Positions 40,867 through 48,939 of a stretch of 64,000 nt of DNA are shown here, piece by piece; position 1 is the stretch's first letter, and every line of letters begins with the position of its first letter. The position numbers and the translations under genes are program-made. This DNA is from 21-14-0-10-47-8 sp966211795 (GTDB lineage Bacteria; Bdellovibrionota; Bdellovibrionia; Bdellovibrionales; Bdellovibrionaceae): the NCBI GenBank assembly GCA_966211795.1, contig CBIHNW010000002.1, positions 62,001 through 126,000 on the forward strand, written 5' to 3'. The notes below the pieces were generated by a model, which saw only the letters and a list, made by a program, of their open reading frames with translations, was not told the origin of the DNA and made no database searches.

Positions 40867-41910
40867 TTATAGCTTTCCCATATCGATGACGAAACGATAG
40901 CGCACATCGCTTTTGATCACGCGGTCATAAGCGATGTTCACCTGCTCGGGCGCGATCAGCTCGATGTCCGGCGTGATGTCGTGCTTCGCGCAGAAATCCA
41001 ACATCTCTTGCGTTTCTTTGATCGAACCGATGAGCGAACCTGCGTAACTGCGACGCTTCATCACCAAAGGAAAAGGATGAATCGACAGCGGCTTATCGGG
41101 AAGGCCCACCACCACCAAAGCACCATCCAATTTTAACAGCCCAAAATAATCACCCATATTCAGATCCGCGGAAACCGTATTGATGATCAGATCAAATTGG
41201 CCCGAATATTTTTTAAAAACCTGGGGATCATGCGTGGAAATAAATTGATGCGCGCCCATTTTCAAAGCGTCTTCGCGTTTTTTATCCGAGTGACTGAGCA
41301 CCGTCACGTCCGCCCCGAGTGCCCGCGCGATTTTCACCCCGACGTGACCCAAGCCACCCAGTCCCATGATCGCCACCTTTTTGCCGGGTCCCGCCTTCCA
41401 ATGCATCAGCGGCGAATACAAAGTGATGCCAGCACAAAGAAGTGGGGCCGCCTTGTCCAGAGGCAAAGATTTCGGAATGCGCAAAACGTAATTTTCGTCG
41501 ACCACGATGACATCCGAGTAACCGCCCTGGGTCGGCGTCTTGCCATCTTTTTCGAAACTGTTGTAAGTAGCGTTCATCCCGTTCAAACAGTACTGCTCCA
41601 AATCCTGCTCGCAGCTCGAGCAATGTCGACAAGAATCAACGAAGCATCCCACACCGACATGATCGCCGACTTTGTGTTTCGTCACCTTGGATCCGACGGC
41701 GCGAACGATGCCCGCGATTTCGTGCCCGGGTACAACTGGGTACATCGCCTGTCCCCATTCGCCCCGCACGGTGTGAATGTCCGAATGGCAAATCCCGCAA
41801 AATTTAATGTCGATCAAAACGTCATGCTCTTTTGGGTCTCGGCGCTCGAACGAGAACGGTCCCAGAGGTTTATGAGCGGCCGTGGCGGCAATCCCTTTCG
41901 CTTGAATCAT
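40867..41910 (-). CDS. Zinc-dependent alcohol dehydrogenase (YahK/CAD type)
   Basis: A 347-residue medium-chain dehydrogenase/reductase. The catalytic zinc site is CGICHSD plus GHEIAG; the structural zinc set is CRHCSSCEQDLEQYC. The nucleotide loop is GLGGLGHVGVK. Tail and spacing (MNATYNSFEKDGKTPTQGGYS, LPLDKAAPLLCAGITLYSPL) match the cinnamyl-alcohol-dehydrogenase group that includes E. coli YahK, an NADPH-dependent broad aldehyde reductase. It probably reduces aldehydes in the cytoplasm. It follows a 282-bp gap that contains a palindromic repeat and has an AAGGAGTG ribosome site. Confidence 0.92.
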   Translation of the reverse strand: MIQAKGIAATAAHKPLGPFSFERRDPKEHDVLIDIKFCGICHSDIHTVRGEWGQAMYPVVPGHEIAGIVRAVGSKVTKHKVGDHVGVGCFVDSCRHCSSCEQDLEQYCLNGMNATYNSFEKDGKTPTQGGYSDVIVVDENYVLRIPKSLPLDKAAPLLCAGITLYSPLMHWKAGPGKKVAIMGLGGLGHVGVKIARALGADVTVLSHSDKKREDALKMGAHQFISTHDPQVFKKYSGQFDLIINTVSADLNMGDYFGLLKLDGALVVVGLPDKPLSIHPFPLVMKRRSYAGSLIGSIKETQEMLDFCAKHDITPDIELIAPEQVNIAYDRVIKSDVRYRFVIDMGKL

Positions 41911-42078
41911 AGGTCACTCCTTGAAGATGAAAATTATGTGAACAGAGCACTTCAAATAGTATGCTGGCCACCGCGGTTTGAGAATGTCTGTTTTGTTGAT
42001 GCGTTGTGAAGAGCGGCTTTATAATGAGCGCTGTCCAATTTCTGTGATTGAAAGCAAAGACGCATGAATGGGACCTGC

Positions 42079-42163
42079 TCATCCACGATCTTGACCGTCG
42101 GGACGGAGCGATATCTTTTTTAAAAGATAACATGCCATACCGACGATCAAGAGAGTGGATGAG
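42079..42163. repeat. Palindromic intergenic element, copy 2
   Basis: Left arm 42079-42103 and the reverse complement of right arm 42139-42163 share CTCATCCAC, TCTTGA and CGTCGG with few differences. The centre is a second hairpin, TATCTTTT/AAAAGATA. The sequence matches copy 1 at 7032-7115 in the same orientation, including the asymmetric inner GATAACATG block. It lies between the dehydrogenase and SugE genes (gap 41911-42192), in which nothing else is recognisable. Confidence 0.78.
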
Positions 42164-42192
42164 GCCCGCCTGAACACGTGCCCCAATAAAAT

Positions 42193-42525
42193 CTAAGCTT
42201 TGGTTGTCAGTTTCAAACCAATGATCGAAACCAAAAGCAGAGCTAAGAAAAAGATGCGGCCTGGATTTGCTGATTCTTGAAAGAGAAAAATTCCAAGCAC
42301 CGCGGCACCCAGGGCGCCGATCCCCACCCACACGGCGTAGGCGGTTCCGATCGGTAAAACCTGACTGGCCCGCGCCAATAAAAACATGCTGAGAGCCAAC
42401 GTGACCAAAGTGAAAACACTGGGCCACAGTTTGGTAAAACCATCGGTGTATTTCAATCCGATCGCCCAGCACATTTCAAACAATCCCGCGATCACCAACA
42501 AAATCCAAGACCAGGTCACGGTCAT
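42193..42525 (-). CDS. sugE: SMR-family exporter (SugE/Gdx type)
   Basis: A 110-residue four-helix SMR protein. The conserved first-helix Glu is in GLFEMCWAIGLKYTDGFT (about Glu17), and LPIGTAYAVWVGIGALGAAVLGI and GLKLT at the end fit the SugE/Gdx subgroup rather than EmrE. Gdx proteins export guanidinium as dimers using the proton gradient. I see no guanidine riboswitch directly upstream; it is instead the last of four genes behind a TetR repressor, so it may be substrate-induced through TetR. Ribosome site AAGGAGTTCG. Confidence 0.92.
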   Translation of the reverse strand: MTVTWSWILLVIAGLFEMCWAIGLKYTDGFTKLWPSVFTLVTLALSMFLLARASQVLPIGTAYAVWVGIGALGAAVLGIFLFQESANPGRIFFLALLLVSIIGLKLTTKA

Positions 42526-42534
42526 ACGAACTCC

Positions 42535-42711
42535 TTAAAGCGATTGAAATTTCTCGGGACTTTTCTGATAGCGCTCCTTGCAACGGCTGGTGCAAAAGTA
42601 CAAGGTCTTTGCCCCCGTTTTCAAAGTGTTTGAGCAGCGATCTGGATTTTTGATTTCCCAGTCCGGGCAGACCACGCAATGTGCTTTCTTCTTGACGGCA
42701 GTTTTTTTCAT
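42535..42711 (-). CDS. Small TRASH/YHS-like metal-binding protein
   Basis: From the ATG at 42711 this is 58 residues. After a Lys-rich start (MKKTAVKKK) come CVVCPDWEIKN and then LYFCTSRCKERYQKSPEKF. The 'yFCs..C...y...Pe.f' ending is the YHS/TRASH pattern that binds metal with Cys ligands. It begins 1 bp after the stop of the zinc-ribbon gene and ends 9 bp before sugE, so it is in the same operon. Metal sensing or delivery is plausible but unproven. Confidence 0.75.
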   Translation of the reverse strand: MKKTAVKKKAHCVVCPDWEIKNPDRCSNTLKTGAKTLYFCTSRCKERYQKSPEKFQSL

Positions 42712-42712
42712 T

Positions 42713-42970
42713 CTAAACGACCGCACTCTTCCAAGCTGGTTGCCCTTTCAAAAGATCCGTCGCCATTTTAATCGCGGCGTGATCAGCCAGTCCCTGAGAT
42801 TCTTTAAAGTAATCGGCGTTGGCTTTCAAAATCTGCTCGAACGGCAAAAGTTTTCCTTGTGCGTCCGTGCAGTACTTGCAGAATTCACTGCTGGTATCGC
42901 CCAGCGCGAATTCTTCGGGATTTTGCATTGGCATTCCGCATGAGCTGCAAGATTTGCATTTCTGTTCCAT
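42713..42970 (-). CDS. Small zinc-ribbon protein
   Basis: An 85-residue protein: CKSCSSCGMPMQNPEEFALGDTSSEFCKYCTDAQGKLLPFEQIL. The CxxCGMPM ... CxYC set forms a zinc ribbon of the 'putative zinc ribbon' type (zf-ribbon_2). The C-terminal half, ANADYFKESQGLADHAAIKMA, is helical. Strong AAGGAGAAAATCG ribosome site. It follows the TetR gene by 14 bp. Members are often found alone near regulators; the function is unknown. Confidence 0.8.
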   Translation of the reverse strand: MEQKCKSCSSCGMPMQNPEEFALGDTSSEFCKYCTDAQGKLLPFEQILKANADYFKESQGLADHAAIKMATDLLKGQPAWKSAVV

Positions 42971-42984
42971 CGATTTTCTCCTTA

Positions 42985-43572
42985 TTAGGTTTTAATTAAA
43001 GTCATAAATTGTCGAATCAGATCCTCGCCGAGGTCTTTTAAGATTGGCGTTCTCTCTGAAAACAAATCCCGATTTTGAATGTGATAGTGCAAGAGTCCAA
43101 GCCAGGCATTGAAGAATGGAGCTTGGTCGATCTTTTTGATCTGGCCTTGTTTCATGGATTCTTTTGCCGCCTGATATACACGGTAAGACAACGACGCGTT
43201 CAAAGCATAGAGCTGGCTGCGAACCTGCGGTGGCAGGGTCTGGGATTCTGAAATCAATCGCAGGTAGAAATCTTCAAATTCAGTCAGGACCGAGACGTGC
43301 GCCTTCAGCAATTCTTTCAGCGAGAGATCAAGTGCGAATCGTTTGCCAAGCTCTGCTGAAAGGCGCTCTCCAAATCGGTCGACAACCGCTAAGATCAAAT
43401 CTTCGCGAGTCGGAAAATGAATGAACACGGTTCCATGCGACACCTGCAAAGCTTTGGCGATCTCGGCCGTGGTCGTCTGCGCGATTCCGTATTTCGCAAA
43501 AAGATCTTCCGCCTGCGAAATCAGGCCGGCTCGTGTTTTTTCTTTCTGCTCTTTGCGGGTGATTTTCTCCAT
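42985..43572 (-). CDS. TetR-family transcriptional regulator
   Basis: I chose the ATG at 43572 (MEKITRKEQKEKTRAGL), since the longer TTG frame runs through the promoter. The 195-residue protein has the helix-turn-helix GIAQTTTAEIAKALQVSHGTVFIHFPTREDLILAV, typical of TetR/AcrR. The C-terminal half is ligand-binding helices of no recognised subgroup. It heads an operon with the zinc-ribbon, YHS-like and SugE genes, so it probably represses an export/metal-handling unit. Confidence 0.9.
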   Translation of the reverse strand: MEKITRKEQKEKTRAGLISQAEDLFAKYGIAQTTTAEIAKALQVSHGTVFIHFPTREDLILAVVDRFGERLSAELGKRFALDLSLKELLKAHVSVLTEFEDFYLRLISESQTLPPQVRSQLYALNASLSYRVYQAAKESMKQGQIKKIDQAPFFNAWLGLLHYHIQNRDLFSERTPILKDLGEDLIRQFMTLIKT

Positions 43573-43582
43573 CTGCCCGAAG

Positions 43583-43611
43583 AGATATTCGCTAAGTAGA
43601 TACTCAGTCAA
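43583..43611 (-). promoter_or_regulatory. Possible promoter of the TetR-SugE operon
   Basis: On the minus strand TTGACT (43611-43606) and ATATCT (43588-43583) are separated by 17 bp, close to a sigma-70 pattern. Transcription would then begin only a few bases before the TetR ATG. The assignment is by eye and unproven. Confidence 0.3.
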
Positions 43612-43644
43612 ATAAAATTTGGGCTTTTGAAATGACGGTGGCGG

Positions 43645-44256
43645 TCATGGTCGGGTCTTCTTCATCCATGCGTGCACTTCTTGATCTCTTTGGAGCGGAC
43701 TGCGTTGGAAAAACCGAAGCACGGCTTCATCGTCCATGGACGCGCGATTTTGTCCAAGCTTGAATTTACCTTCGATCCCAGTGGCTTTGATGCGCAAACC
43801 GACGATCGCGGACTCGAGCCGTTTCTGCATCGGCGTTGGCAACTCGTAGGACCAATCCGTGCCATTCTGCTTTTCAAATGCGTGAACTGATTTATTCAGA
43901 ATCTCGCTCACGCCCGCCCCGTCCGAAATGATCTCGACCGCACCCTGGATTTGCACGGCCGCAAAGCTCCAGGTCGGAACATTTTCGCGGTCGACGTACA
44001 TCGTCGGCGAAATGTAGCGATTCGGCCCCTGAAAGCTGACCATCACCTCGGGCGAAAGACTTTTCCACTGCGGGTTGGCCTTCGCCAGGTGACAGAGTAA
44101 AAATATCTCTTCTCCGACCTTTTCAGCGATAAACGGAAGATAATTGGCCTGCAGTTTGCCATCTAAATTTGAAATCAAAAGTCCCAAGGGATACTCTTGA
44201 ATCAGCTCGAAGATTAGATCCTGGTTTTCAGGAACCGTGTAGGCGGGTCTATACAT
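43645..44256 (-). CDS. PaiB-family FMN-binding protein
   Basis: A 203-residue protein of the PaiB/FMN-binding negative regulator family: MYRPAYTVPENQDLIFELIQEYPLG, YLPFIAEKVGEEIFLLCHLAKANPQWK, then VSFQGPNRYISPTMYV and NVPTWSFAAVQIQG. The protein likely binds FMN in a split-barrel fold. PaiB of Bacillus represses proteases and sporulation together with the acetyltransferase PaiA; here a GNAT acetyltransferase gene overlaps its start by 8 bp, mirroring that pairing. The regulatory role here is inferred. Confidence 0.88.
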   Translation of the reverse strand: MYRPAYTVPENQDLIFELIQEYPLGLLISNLDGKLQANYLPFIAEKVGEEIFLLCHLAKANPQWKSLSPEVMVSFQGPNRYISPTMYVDRENVPTWSFAAVQIQGAVEIISDGAGVSEILNKSVHAFEKQNGTDWSYELPTPMQKRLESAIVGLRIKATGIEGKFKLGQNRASMDDEAVLRFFQRSPLQRDQEVHAWMKKTRP

Positions 44257-44869
44257 ATTTCTCCAAATAACTTTGCAGAGTTTTTTTCACGTTCGGCCAT
44301 TCCGATTCGATGATCGAATACATGCGGTAATCTCGCTTGCGTCCGTCCGGCAAAATCGCCGTGTTTCGCAGCTCGCCTTCGTATTTCGCTCCCAGGCGCA
44401 GGACGCCTCGTTGCGAATTAAAATTCAGGGCGTCCACCCGGAACTCGACCCGTTGGCAGGCAATCGCTTCAAAAGCGTGTCCCAGCATCAAGAGTTTCGC
44501 TTCCGTGTTGACGAAAGATTTCTGCCAATCTTCGCCCACCCAGGTGGCACCGATTTCCAAATAACGGTGCAGGCGATTGAAATTCATCATGCGACTCATC
44601 CCGACGGCTTGTCCTGAGGATTGCAAAACCATGGCAAATCCATTCACCGTTTTTTCTCCCCGCCCCTGTGTGGACTTGAGAATGATCTTTTCAAGATCTT
44701 CACGGCGCTGAATCCCCCAATGAAGACCATGCCAAGAATGCGGTCGCAAAAGATTTTTCTCCAGGTCATCGAGATGGTGCAGGCCCAGCGCTTCGACGCG
44801 AAGCTGATGCCCGGTCAGGGTAATCGGAGCGGTCCAAATGTCGGTGTGGTGTTCAGTTGGTGCTGTCAT
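44249..44869 (-). CDS. GNAT-family N-acetyltransferase
   Basis: A 206-residue acetyltransferase of the RimJ/RimL type (Acetyltransf_3): GHQLRVEALGLHHLDDL, GRGEKTVNGFAMVLQSSGQAVGMSRMMNF, then RLHRYLEIGATWVGEDWQKSFVNTEAKLLMLGHAFE and VDALNFNSQRGVLRLGAKYEGELR. These fit a cytoplasmic acetyl-CoA-dependent enzyme. The acceptor is unknown. It overlaps the PaiB-like gene by 8 bp and is divergent from a MocR regulator, with a shared operator between them. Confidence 0.88.
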   Translation of the reverse strand: MTAPTEHHTDIWTAPITLTGHQLRVEALGLHHLDDLEKNLLRPHSWHGLHWGIQRREDLEKIILKSTQGRGEKTVNGFAMVLQSSGQAVGMSRMMNFNRLHRYLEIGATWVGEDWQKSFVNTEAKLLMLGHAFEAIACQRVEFRVDALNFNSQRGVLRLGAKYEGELRNTAILPDGRKRDYRMYSIIESEWPNVKKTLQSYLEKYV

Positions 44870-44890
44870 AAATTCAAACTAGCGCAATCG

Positions 44891-44933
44891 TGGTCTAATG
44901 TAATGAACCAGAATTGATATTTTGATTAGACCA
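44891..44933. promoter_or_regulatory. Spaced inverted repeat, probable MocR operator
   Basis: TGGTCTAAT (44891-44899) and ATTAGACCA (44925-44933) are perfect reverse complements with a 25-bp gap, filling the 78-bp divergent region between the GNAT and MocR genes. Paired half-sites in such a divergent region are typical of MocR/PdxR regulators. Confidence 0.75.
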
Positions 44934-44947
44934 GGGTAAAACGGCCC

Positions 44948-46336
44948 ATGCCAAAAACAGTGTACGCCAAAATTTATTCAGATCTGATTTCGAAAATCAA
45001 ATCCCAGGCCATGAAGCCTGGAGACCTGCTACCCTCGACGCGTGAACTGTCCACACTGTACAAATGCCACCGCTTCACCGTGATGAAGGTCTGCCAGGAT
45101 CTGGTGGCCGAAGGCTGGATTGACTCGGCGGAAAGGTCTCGCTACCAGGTCTCTGAAAAAATTCCGGTCACCCACTCGGACACCGTGCGAAAGATTCCGG
45201 CGAAGAAAGACCTCACGCAGATTGCGCTTCCGATTCCCGATTTTGATCTCGAGAAAAACCGTTACCCACTGGAATTTTGGGGCGGCCAGCCCGACCTGCG
45301 CCTTTTTCCAAAGGACGAATTTCGTCGGGTTCTCTCGCAGGGATTGAAGCGAGCCAAGCTCGATCATCTCAACTATGGACTGACCAAGGGAATCGATCCC
45401 TGCTTAAAGGAAGTTTCTGAATACCTGCGAAAGAGTCGAAATCTGACCGATAAGCAATACCTGATGACCAATGGGTCGCAAGAGGCCTTGTTCGTGATCT
45501 GTCAGGCCTTCATCAAGCCCGGCGATCAAATCGCGGTCGAGCGCAAAGGCTATCCACCCGCCTGGAGATTATTTGAAAGTTTGGGGGCCAGCCTGGTCCC
45601 CATCGAAGTGGACGAAGAAGGGCTGAACACCGACGATCTTCATGTGAAGTACCAGAAGCAAAAATTCAAATTGATCTACGTCACGCCCTTGCATCAATAC
45701 CCCACCACGGTGACCCTGAGCCCACGCCGCCGGCAAAGCTTGATCCAATTTGCCGAGAAAAACATGATCCCGATTCTCGAGGACGATTATGACCATGAAT
45801 TTCATTTCATCGGTCCACCACCAGCGCCGCTTTCGACCGAAACCAGCCTGGGTATTTACGTCTGCAGTTTTTCGAAAGTCCTTTTCCCTGGCGCGCGGCT
45901 GGGCGTGATCGGCTGCGATGCGAAGCTTGAAAAATTCTTGAGCTACCAAAAATATCTGGTCTCGCGCCAAACCGATAGCTTGGCACAAATCGGTCTGGGT
46001 GCCTGGATTCGCGATGGTGGCTTCGAAAGGCATTTGCGAAAAACCCGCCGCATTTACGAGAAACGGTATTTTCACATGTTGGAAGAACTGGAAAAATTAA
46101 AACTCTCTTCGCGCGTCGCCTGGAACCCACCCAATGGCGGCATGTCGATCTGGGTGAATTTCCATAAAGACACGAAAAAAATTTCGGATCTGGCTTTAAA
46201 GCAAGGAGCCCTTTTTCAACACGAAAGCAGCATGGATTCCATCCGCGTTACGGGGACACACCTGCGTATTGGTTTTGCGGGCGTGAATGAATTGGAAGTT
46301 AAAAAGGGATTCGAGATTTTAAAAAAGATTCTTTAA
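44948..46336 (+). CDS. MocR-family regulator (GntR HTH fused to aminotransferase fold)
   Basis: A 462-residue protein. Residues 1-70 are a GntR winged helix: MKPGDLLPSTRELSTLYKCHRFTVMKVCQDLVAEGWI. Residues about 110-460 are a fold-type I PLP aminotransferase: MTNGSQEALFVICQAFIKPGD, DDYDHEFH and the PLP-binding Lys in CSFSKVLFPGARLGVIG, ending RVTGTHLRIGFAG. MocR proteins use PLP as a sensor and often control the neighbouring divergent gene. Here that is the GNAT-PaiB pair; the operator repeat supports it. Ligand unknown; PdxR-type sensing of pyridoxal phosphate is only one option. Confidence 0.93.
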   Translation: MPKTVYAKIYSDLISKIKSQAMKPGDLLPSTRELSTLYKCHRFTVMKVCQDLVAEGWIDSAERSRYQVSEKIPVTHSDTVRKIPAKKDLTQIALPIPDFDLEKNRYPLEFWGGQPDLRLFPKDEFRRVLSQGLKRAKLDHLNYGLTKGIDPCLKEVSEYLRKSRNLTDKQYLMTNGSQEALFVICQAFIKPGDQIAVERKGYPPAWRLFESLGASLVPIEVDEEGLNTDDLHVKYQKQKFKLIYVTPLHQYPTTVTLSPRRRQSLIQFAEKNMIPILEDDYDHEFHFIGPPPAPLSTETSLGIYVCSFSKVLFPGARLGVIGCDAKLEKFLSYQKYLVSRQTDSLAQIGLGAWIRDGGFERHLRKTRRIYEKRYFHMLEELEKLKLSSRVAWNPPNGGMSIWVNFHKDTKKISDLALKQGALFQHESSMDSIRVTGTHLRIGFAGVNELEVKKGFEILKKIL

Positions 46337-46390
46337 CTTCTTGTCTTCCCATCCCCTTTCCATCGAAGATAGGGCACGGAAAAATATCGA

Positions 46391-47485
46391 ATGAATCAAT
46401 CCCAACCGACGCCGACTGATCTCAAGGAAATCGCCCACGCTTTCTTAAAGTTGGGGAGCACGGCTTTTGGTGGCCCGGCCGCACACCTTTCGATGATGGA
46501 AGAGCAATTTGTGCGTCGAAAAAAGTGGATTCGGCATGAGGAGCTGATGGATTTGATCGGGGCCGCGAACTTGATCCCCGGTCCGAACTCGACCGAAGTG
46601 GCGATCCATATTGGTTACAAACTGGCCGGCTGGAAGGGTCTGCTGGTCGCGGGCATTTCGTTTATTCTTCCCGCCTTTCTATTGGTTTGGCTGACGGCTT
46701 GGTTTTATGTGACTTACTCGACGTTGCCAGCCTTTCAGTCGGTTTTTTTGGCCATCAAGCCCGTCATCTTGGCCATCATCGCGCAAGCCGTTTGGAATCT
46801 TGGAAAGACGGCCTTGAAAGATCGAGTCTTGATTTTCCTGGGCGCGATTTCGCTCTTGCTTTTCTCAATCGGTTGCCACGAAATATTCATTCTTTTTTTG
46901 GTGGCAGCAGCAAATGCACTCTGGCGCTTGCGGAAATCGCGGCCTTCGGCGAAGTTTCTGAGCGCCTTCATTTTCGTTCCTCCCGAAAATATATTTCTCT
47001 TCTTCGCCAAAGTCGGGTCGGTTCTTTTTGGCAGCGGCTATGTCTTGATCGCATTCCTGCAAACGGACCTCGTGGATCGATTGCATTGGATCAGCCAACA
47101 ACAGCTCTTGGACGCGATTGCCGTGGGCCAGTTCACCCCCGGCCCCGTCTTCACGACGGCCACTTTCATTGGCTACCTGACCGGTGGCCATCGCGGCGCC
47201 GTCTTCGCCACGATCGGAATCTTTTTACCGGCGTTTGCATTTGTCGCCATCAGCGCTCCGTGGATCCAAAGAATGCGTCAATCTCAGTGGAGTGCGCCGA
47301 TTTTAGATGGACTGAACGTGGCTTCATTAAGTCTGATGGTCGGGGCTGGGTTTCTCCTCGGCAAGAGTTCGCTCTTTTCTCTCTATGGTATTCTTGCATT
47401 TATTTTGAGCTTTGTTATTTTAATCAAATTCAAGGTCAACTCGATCTGGCTGATCTTGATTGCGGGACTGTACGGAATTTTCTGA
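46391..47485 (+). CDS. chrA: Chromate-transporter family protein (fused ChrA type)
   Basis: A 364-residue inner-membrane protein with two homologous halves. Half one carries FLKLGSTAFGGPAAHLSMMEEQFVRRKKWI and GAANLIPGPNSTEVAIHIGY; half two carries FFAKVGSVLFGSGYVLIAFLQTDLVDR and AIAVGQFTPGPVFTTATFIGYLTGG. The paired FGG/PGPN and FGSG/PGP motifs are the CHR family signature. Known members export chromate and confer resistance; here this is inferred. Length is near the short end for fused ChrA. An FKBP gene follows 20 bp later and is probably coexpressed. Confidence 0.9.
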   Translation: MNQSQPTPTDLKEIAHAFLKLGSTAFGGPAAHLSMMEEQFVRRKKWIRHEELMDLIGAANLIPGPNSTEVAIHIGYKLAGWKGLLVAGISFILPAFLLVWLTAWFYVTYSTLPAFQSVFLAIKPVILAIIAQAVWNLGKTALKDRVLIFLGAISLLLFSIGCHEIFILFLVAAANALWRLRKSRPSAKFLSAFIFVPPENIFLFFAKVGSVLFGSGYVLIAFLQTDLVDRLHWISQQQLLDAIAVGQFTPGPVFTTATFIGYLTGGHRGAVFATIGIFLPAFAFVAISAPWIQRMRQSQWSAPILDGLNVASLSLMVGAGFLLGKSSLFSLYGILAFILSFVILIKFKVNSIWLILIAGLYGIF

Positions 47486-47505
47486 TTCATGAATTCGAGG
47501 AAAGA

Positions 47506-47841
47506 ATGAGCGAGCTTCAAATCACGGACACTGTTATCGGGACGGGCGTGGCCGCCGTCAAAGGTGCCTTGCTCATTTGCCATTATGAAGGATTTTTAGA
47601 GGATGGCACCAAGTTCGATTCCTCGCATGACCATGGTCGCCCCTTCCAATTCGTCATCGGCTCCAGACGAGTGATTCAGGGCTGGGATCAAGGTCTGATG
47701 GGCATGAAGGAAGGCGGCAAACGCACGCTTTTCGTTCCCTCGCATTTAGCATACGGCGAACGTCAGATCGGCCGATTCATCAAGCCGCATTCCAATCTGA
47801 TTTTCCACGTCGAATTGATCGAAGTCCGACCCCGCGAGTGA
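47506..47841 (+). CDS. FKBP-type peptidyl-prolyl isomerase
   Basis: A 111-residue single FKBP domain with no signal peptide, so cytoplasmic. Core pieces: ALLICHYEGFLEDGTKFDSSHDHGRPFQFVIGSRRVIQGWDQGLMGMKEGGKRTLFVPSHLAYG and NLIFHVELIEV. The FKBP active-site residues (Tyr, Phe, Asp, Ile, Trp) are in place, so it should be active as a proline isomerase. I chose the ATG at 47506, preceded by GAGGAAAG; the open frame continues upstream only through the chrA region. It follows chrA by 20 bp. Confidence 0.9.
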   Translation: MSELQITDTVIGTGVAAVKGALLICHYEGFLEDGTKFDSSHDHGRPFQFVIGSRRVIQGWDQGLMGMKEGGKRTLFVPSHLAYGERQIGRFIKPHSNLIFHVELIEVRPRE

Positions 47842-48048
47842 TCGAGAATCACGAAAGTCTCTCATCTCAATATGAGAAAATGGTTTCTCTAATGTTCTCA
47901 GGCTCATATAAACAAGAATGTTTCTTTCTCGGACAGCTGTCTCTACGCTTGTCCTAATTTGGACCGACTCGATCAAAAAAAATTTATTTCCCCATCACAT
48001 ACGTTAACATCAAATAAATGGTTCGCGTTTGTTTAGTCAAAAGGGGAA

Positions 48049-48924
48049 ATGATGGCTTCATCGAAGGGTTTTAAAACACCTCTGCTTCAGGCATCGGGCT
48101 TTTCGCTCATTTCAGTCCTTGTTGCCATAGGCCTTGTCGGTATCGTAACGATGACCACTCTGCATTTAGTCAAAATGATCAACACGCAAGCTCGATACGT
48201 CGCCAACTTTGAAGACATGATGAGCGTCACCAAAGAAGTGACAACCATCTTAGCGGTCCCGCAAAACTGCGTGAACGTGTACGGCGGAACGGCCGTTGAT
48301 AAAACAAATATTGGAAGCGCCGCGATTCCGCAAATGGAAGTCTCGGCCGCTATTCCGGATCCCACGAACTATCCGACTCTGAAAATGGGCGATATTTATT
48401 CGGGAAAAATCAAAGTGTTGAGCATGGGAATGGTTTTGAAACGAGTTCTTCCGGGTGCTGGTACCGCCTGGTACCAGGGTGAAGCTGTCGTTCAAGCCGA
48501 CGATCCGACTGATCAAGGAAATTTTCGTGCCCGTAGAATCCCGGTGAACTTTCAATTGAACGCCGCTGATATGGTCGTCTCGTGTGCTGCCGCTGGAGTC
48601 TCCATCGGGGGCGCAGGTGGCATCAGCTCTTCCAGTGGTTTGCCATACGGACAATGTGGTCCGGGCCAAGTCATGGTTGGCATCACCGCAACCGGCGTCA
48701 AGTGCACCGGTGGCGCACAGACCACTTCGGGTCTAGGCTGCACGGGAGATATGTGTTCCACCTCGGACGGCGGTCCTTGCTACGGAGCCATGTGCAAAAC
48801 AAACGGCCCTCTTTGCCAGGGCGATATGTGCACGGCTTGCGGGACTGACCCCGCGACCGCGGCAACTCCAGCGACCTGCACGGGTGCCATGTGCTGCGCG
48901 GGTCCGACCTGCGGTGGCTGCTAG
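48049..48924 (+). CDS. Prepilin-like protein with a Cys-rich C-terminal repeat
   Basis: A 291-residue protein. Residues 1-17 are a short basic leader, and the prepilin peptidase site is G17/F18, followed by the hydrophobic FSLISVLVAIGLVGIVTMTTLHL, so this is a pseudopilin or minor pilin. The usual Glu at position +5 is Ser. The middle is Gly/Ser rich. The last 60 residues carry C-x-G-x-M-C motifs four times: CTGDMC, CYGAMC, CQGDMC, CTGAMC, ending CGGC, 15 Cys in all. I know no domain like this. Ribosome site AAGGGGAA; the next ATG is 3 bases on. It stands alone. Confidence 0.8.
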   Translation: MMASSKGFKTPLLQASGFSLISVLVAIGLVGIVTMTTLHLVKMINTQARYVANFEDMMSVTKEVTTILAVPQNCVNVYGGTAVDKTNIGSAAIPQMEVSAAIPDPTNYPTLKMGDIYSGKIKVLSMGMVLKRVLPGAGTAWYQGEAVVQADDPTDQGNFRARRIPVNFQLNAADMVVSCAAAGVSIGGAGGISSSSGLPYGQCGPGQVMVGITATGVKCTGGAQTTSGLGCTGDMCSTSDGGPCYGAMCKTNGPLCQGDMCTACGTDPATAATPATCTGAMCCAGPTCGGC

Positions 48925-48939
48925 TCAGCTCGTCCCGAA

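Noticed and set aside
46687..47505. Upstream extension of the FKBP frame through chrA
   Set aside because: The extension is out-of-frame chrA sequence; the FKBP starts at 47506 with its own GAGGAAAG site.
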